Shown: one piece after another, positions 42,879 through 42,960 of the stretch
How positions within the stretch are numbered: position 1 is the first letter of the stretch
How the letters are laid out: every line of letters begins with the position of its first letter
The notes under the pieces: generated by a model
Told to the model about the DNA's origin: nothing
Databases searched by the model: none
The model's input: only the letters and a program-made list of their open reading frames with translations
Translations under genes and position numbers: made by a program
Assembly: GCA_000151295.1 (NCBI GenBank)
Contig: GG745389.1
Coordinates: 117,182 to 160,141 of the forward strand
Reading direction: 5' to 3'
DNA length: 42,960 nt
Source: Allomyces macrogynus ATCC 38327
Lineage: Eukaryota; Blastocladiomycota; Blastocladiomycetes; Blastocladiales; Blastocladiaceae

Positions 42879-42960
42879 TGTCAAAGTGTTCGTCTCGCAT
42901 TTGTGTTTCTTGTTTTTTGTCTTCCCTCATTGATTCCTTGTTGGAGCTGTTCGAGTTGGA
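42879..42960 (+). repeat. Probable start of 3' LTR (cut by window edge)
   Basis: TGTCAAAGTGTTCG follows directly after the purine-rich TGGGGGAG, 21 bases past the polyprotein stop, the usual place for a polypurine tract and LTR start in copia elements. No second copy is visible upstream in the window to confirm it. Confidence 0.55.

Larger units (their letters stand above)
37428..42960 (+). mobile_element. Degenerate Ty1/copia-type LTR retrotransposon
   Basis: Domain order gag - protease - integrase - reverse transcriptase - RNase H on the plus strand defines the Ty1/copia superfamily. The reading frame is broken by frameshifts (near 37797, 39505, 41085 and 41400), in-frame TGAs at 39131 and 42123, a 500-base SINE-like insertion at 39882-40381, and loss of part of the reverse transcriptase core. 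A purine tract (TGGGGGAG, 42871-42878) precedes a TG-starting sequence that is probably the 3' LTR. The 5' LTR is not visible; the left edge is uncertain and is set after the inverted gag fragment. The element is non-autonomous as it stands. Confidence 0.9.

Noticed and set aside
1..42960. CRISPR array, operon, bacterial promoter or ribosome-binding sites
   Set aside because: The window is eukaryotic, with spliced genes and no spacer-repeat arrays; the two tandem repeats found have no spacers.

Overview
This is eukaryotic nuclear DNA from a GC-rich fungus. Fungal origin is indicated by a chitin synthase with class IV-like architecture, a fused bifunctional glycogen debranching enzyme and a glycerophosphodiester/phosphate permease of the GIT1 type. 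Genes carry few, short GT-AG introns (mostly 57-86 nt), several with CTNAC-like branch sites, plus one likely GC-AG intron. Strong GC3 bias and Arg/Ala-rich antisense frames suggest an early-diverging zoosporic lineage such as Blastocladiomycota; that placement is a guess. TGA is a normal stop codon here.

Layout. 1-859 (-): 5' part of a protein carrying a small Cys-containing domain I do not recognise. 0.86-3.77 kb: gene-poor, GC-poor stretch with a decayed coding fragment. 3.77-5.1 kb (-): second protein with the same domain. 5.45-6.21 kb (-): splicing factor SF3A2. 6.67-8.15 kb (-): CK1-like pseudokinase, divergent from pyruvate dehydrogenase kinase (8.98-10.27 kb, +). 10.94-16.13 kb (+): glycogen debranching enzyme in four exons. 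16.7-17.7 kb (-): third member of the Cys-domain family, interrupted by an in-frame TGA or a tiny intron. 18.3-18.9 kb: decayed duplicate of the debranching-enzyme 3' end. 19.3-20.0 kb (-): WrbA-type quinone reductase. 20.5-25.0 kb (-): chitin synthase. 26.0-27.7 kb (-): MFS permease. 29.3-31.3 kb (+): S-adenosylmethionine decarboxylase. 33.0-35.5 kb (+): EFA6/PSD-like Sec7-PH Arf exchange factor. 35.8-36.9 kb (-): His-rich single-pass membrane protein. 37.3-42.96 kb: a degenerate Ty1/copia retrotransposon with an inverted gag fragment upstream and a tandem tRNA-derived SINE-like array inside its integrase; the start of its 3' LTR closes the window.

The host genes are housekeeping (carbon storage and pyruvate control, splicing, cell wall, polyamines, phosphate uptake, Arf traffic) and do not form a cluster. 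The most novel feature is the three-member Cys-domain family. Exon joins were derived by eye from frame continuity, splice dinucleotides and remembered family conservation; no database search was possible.
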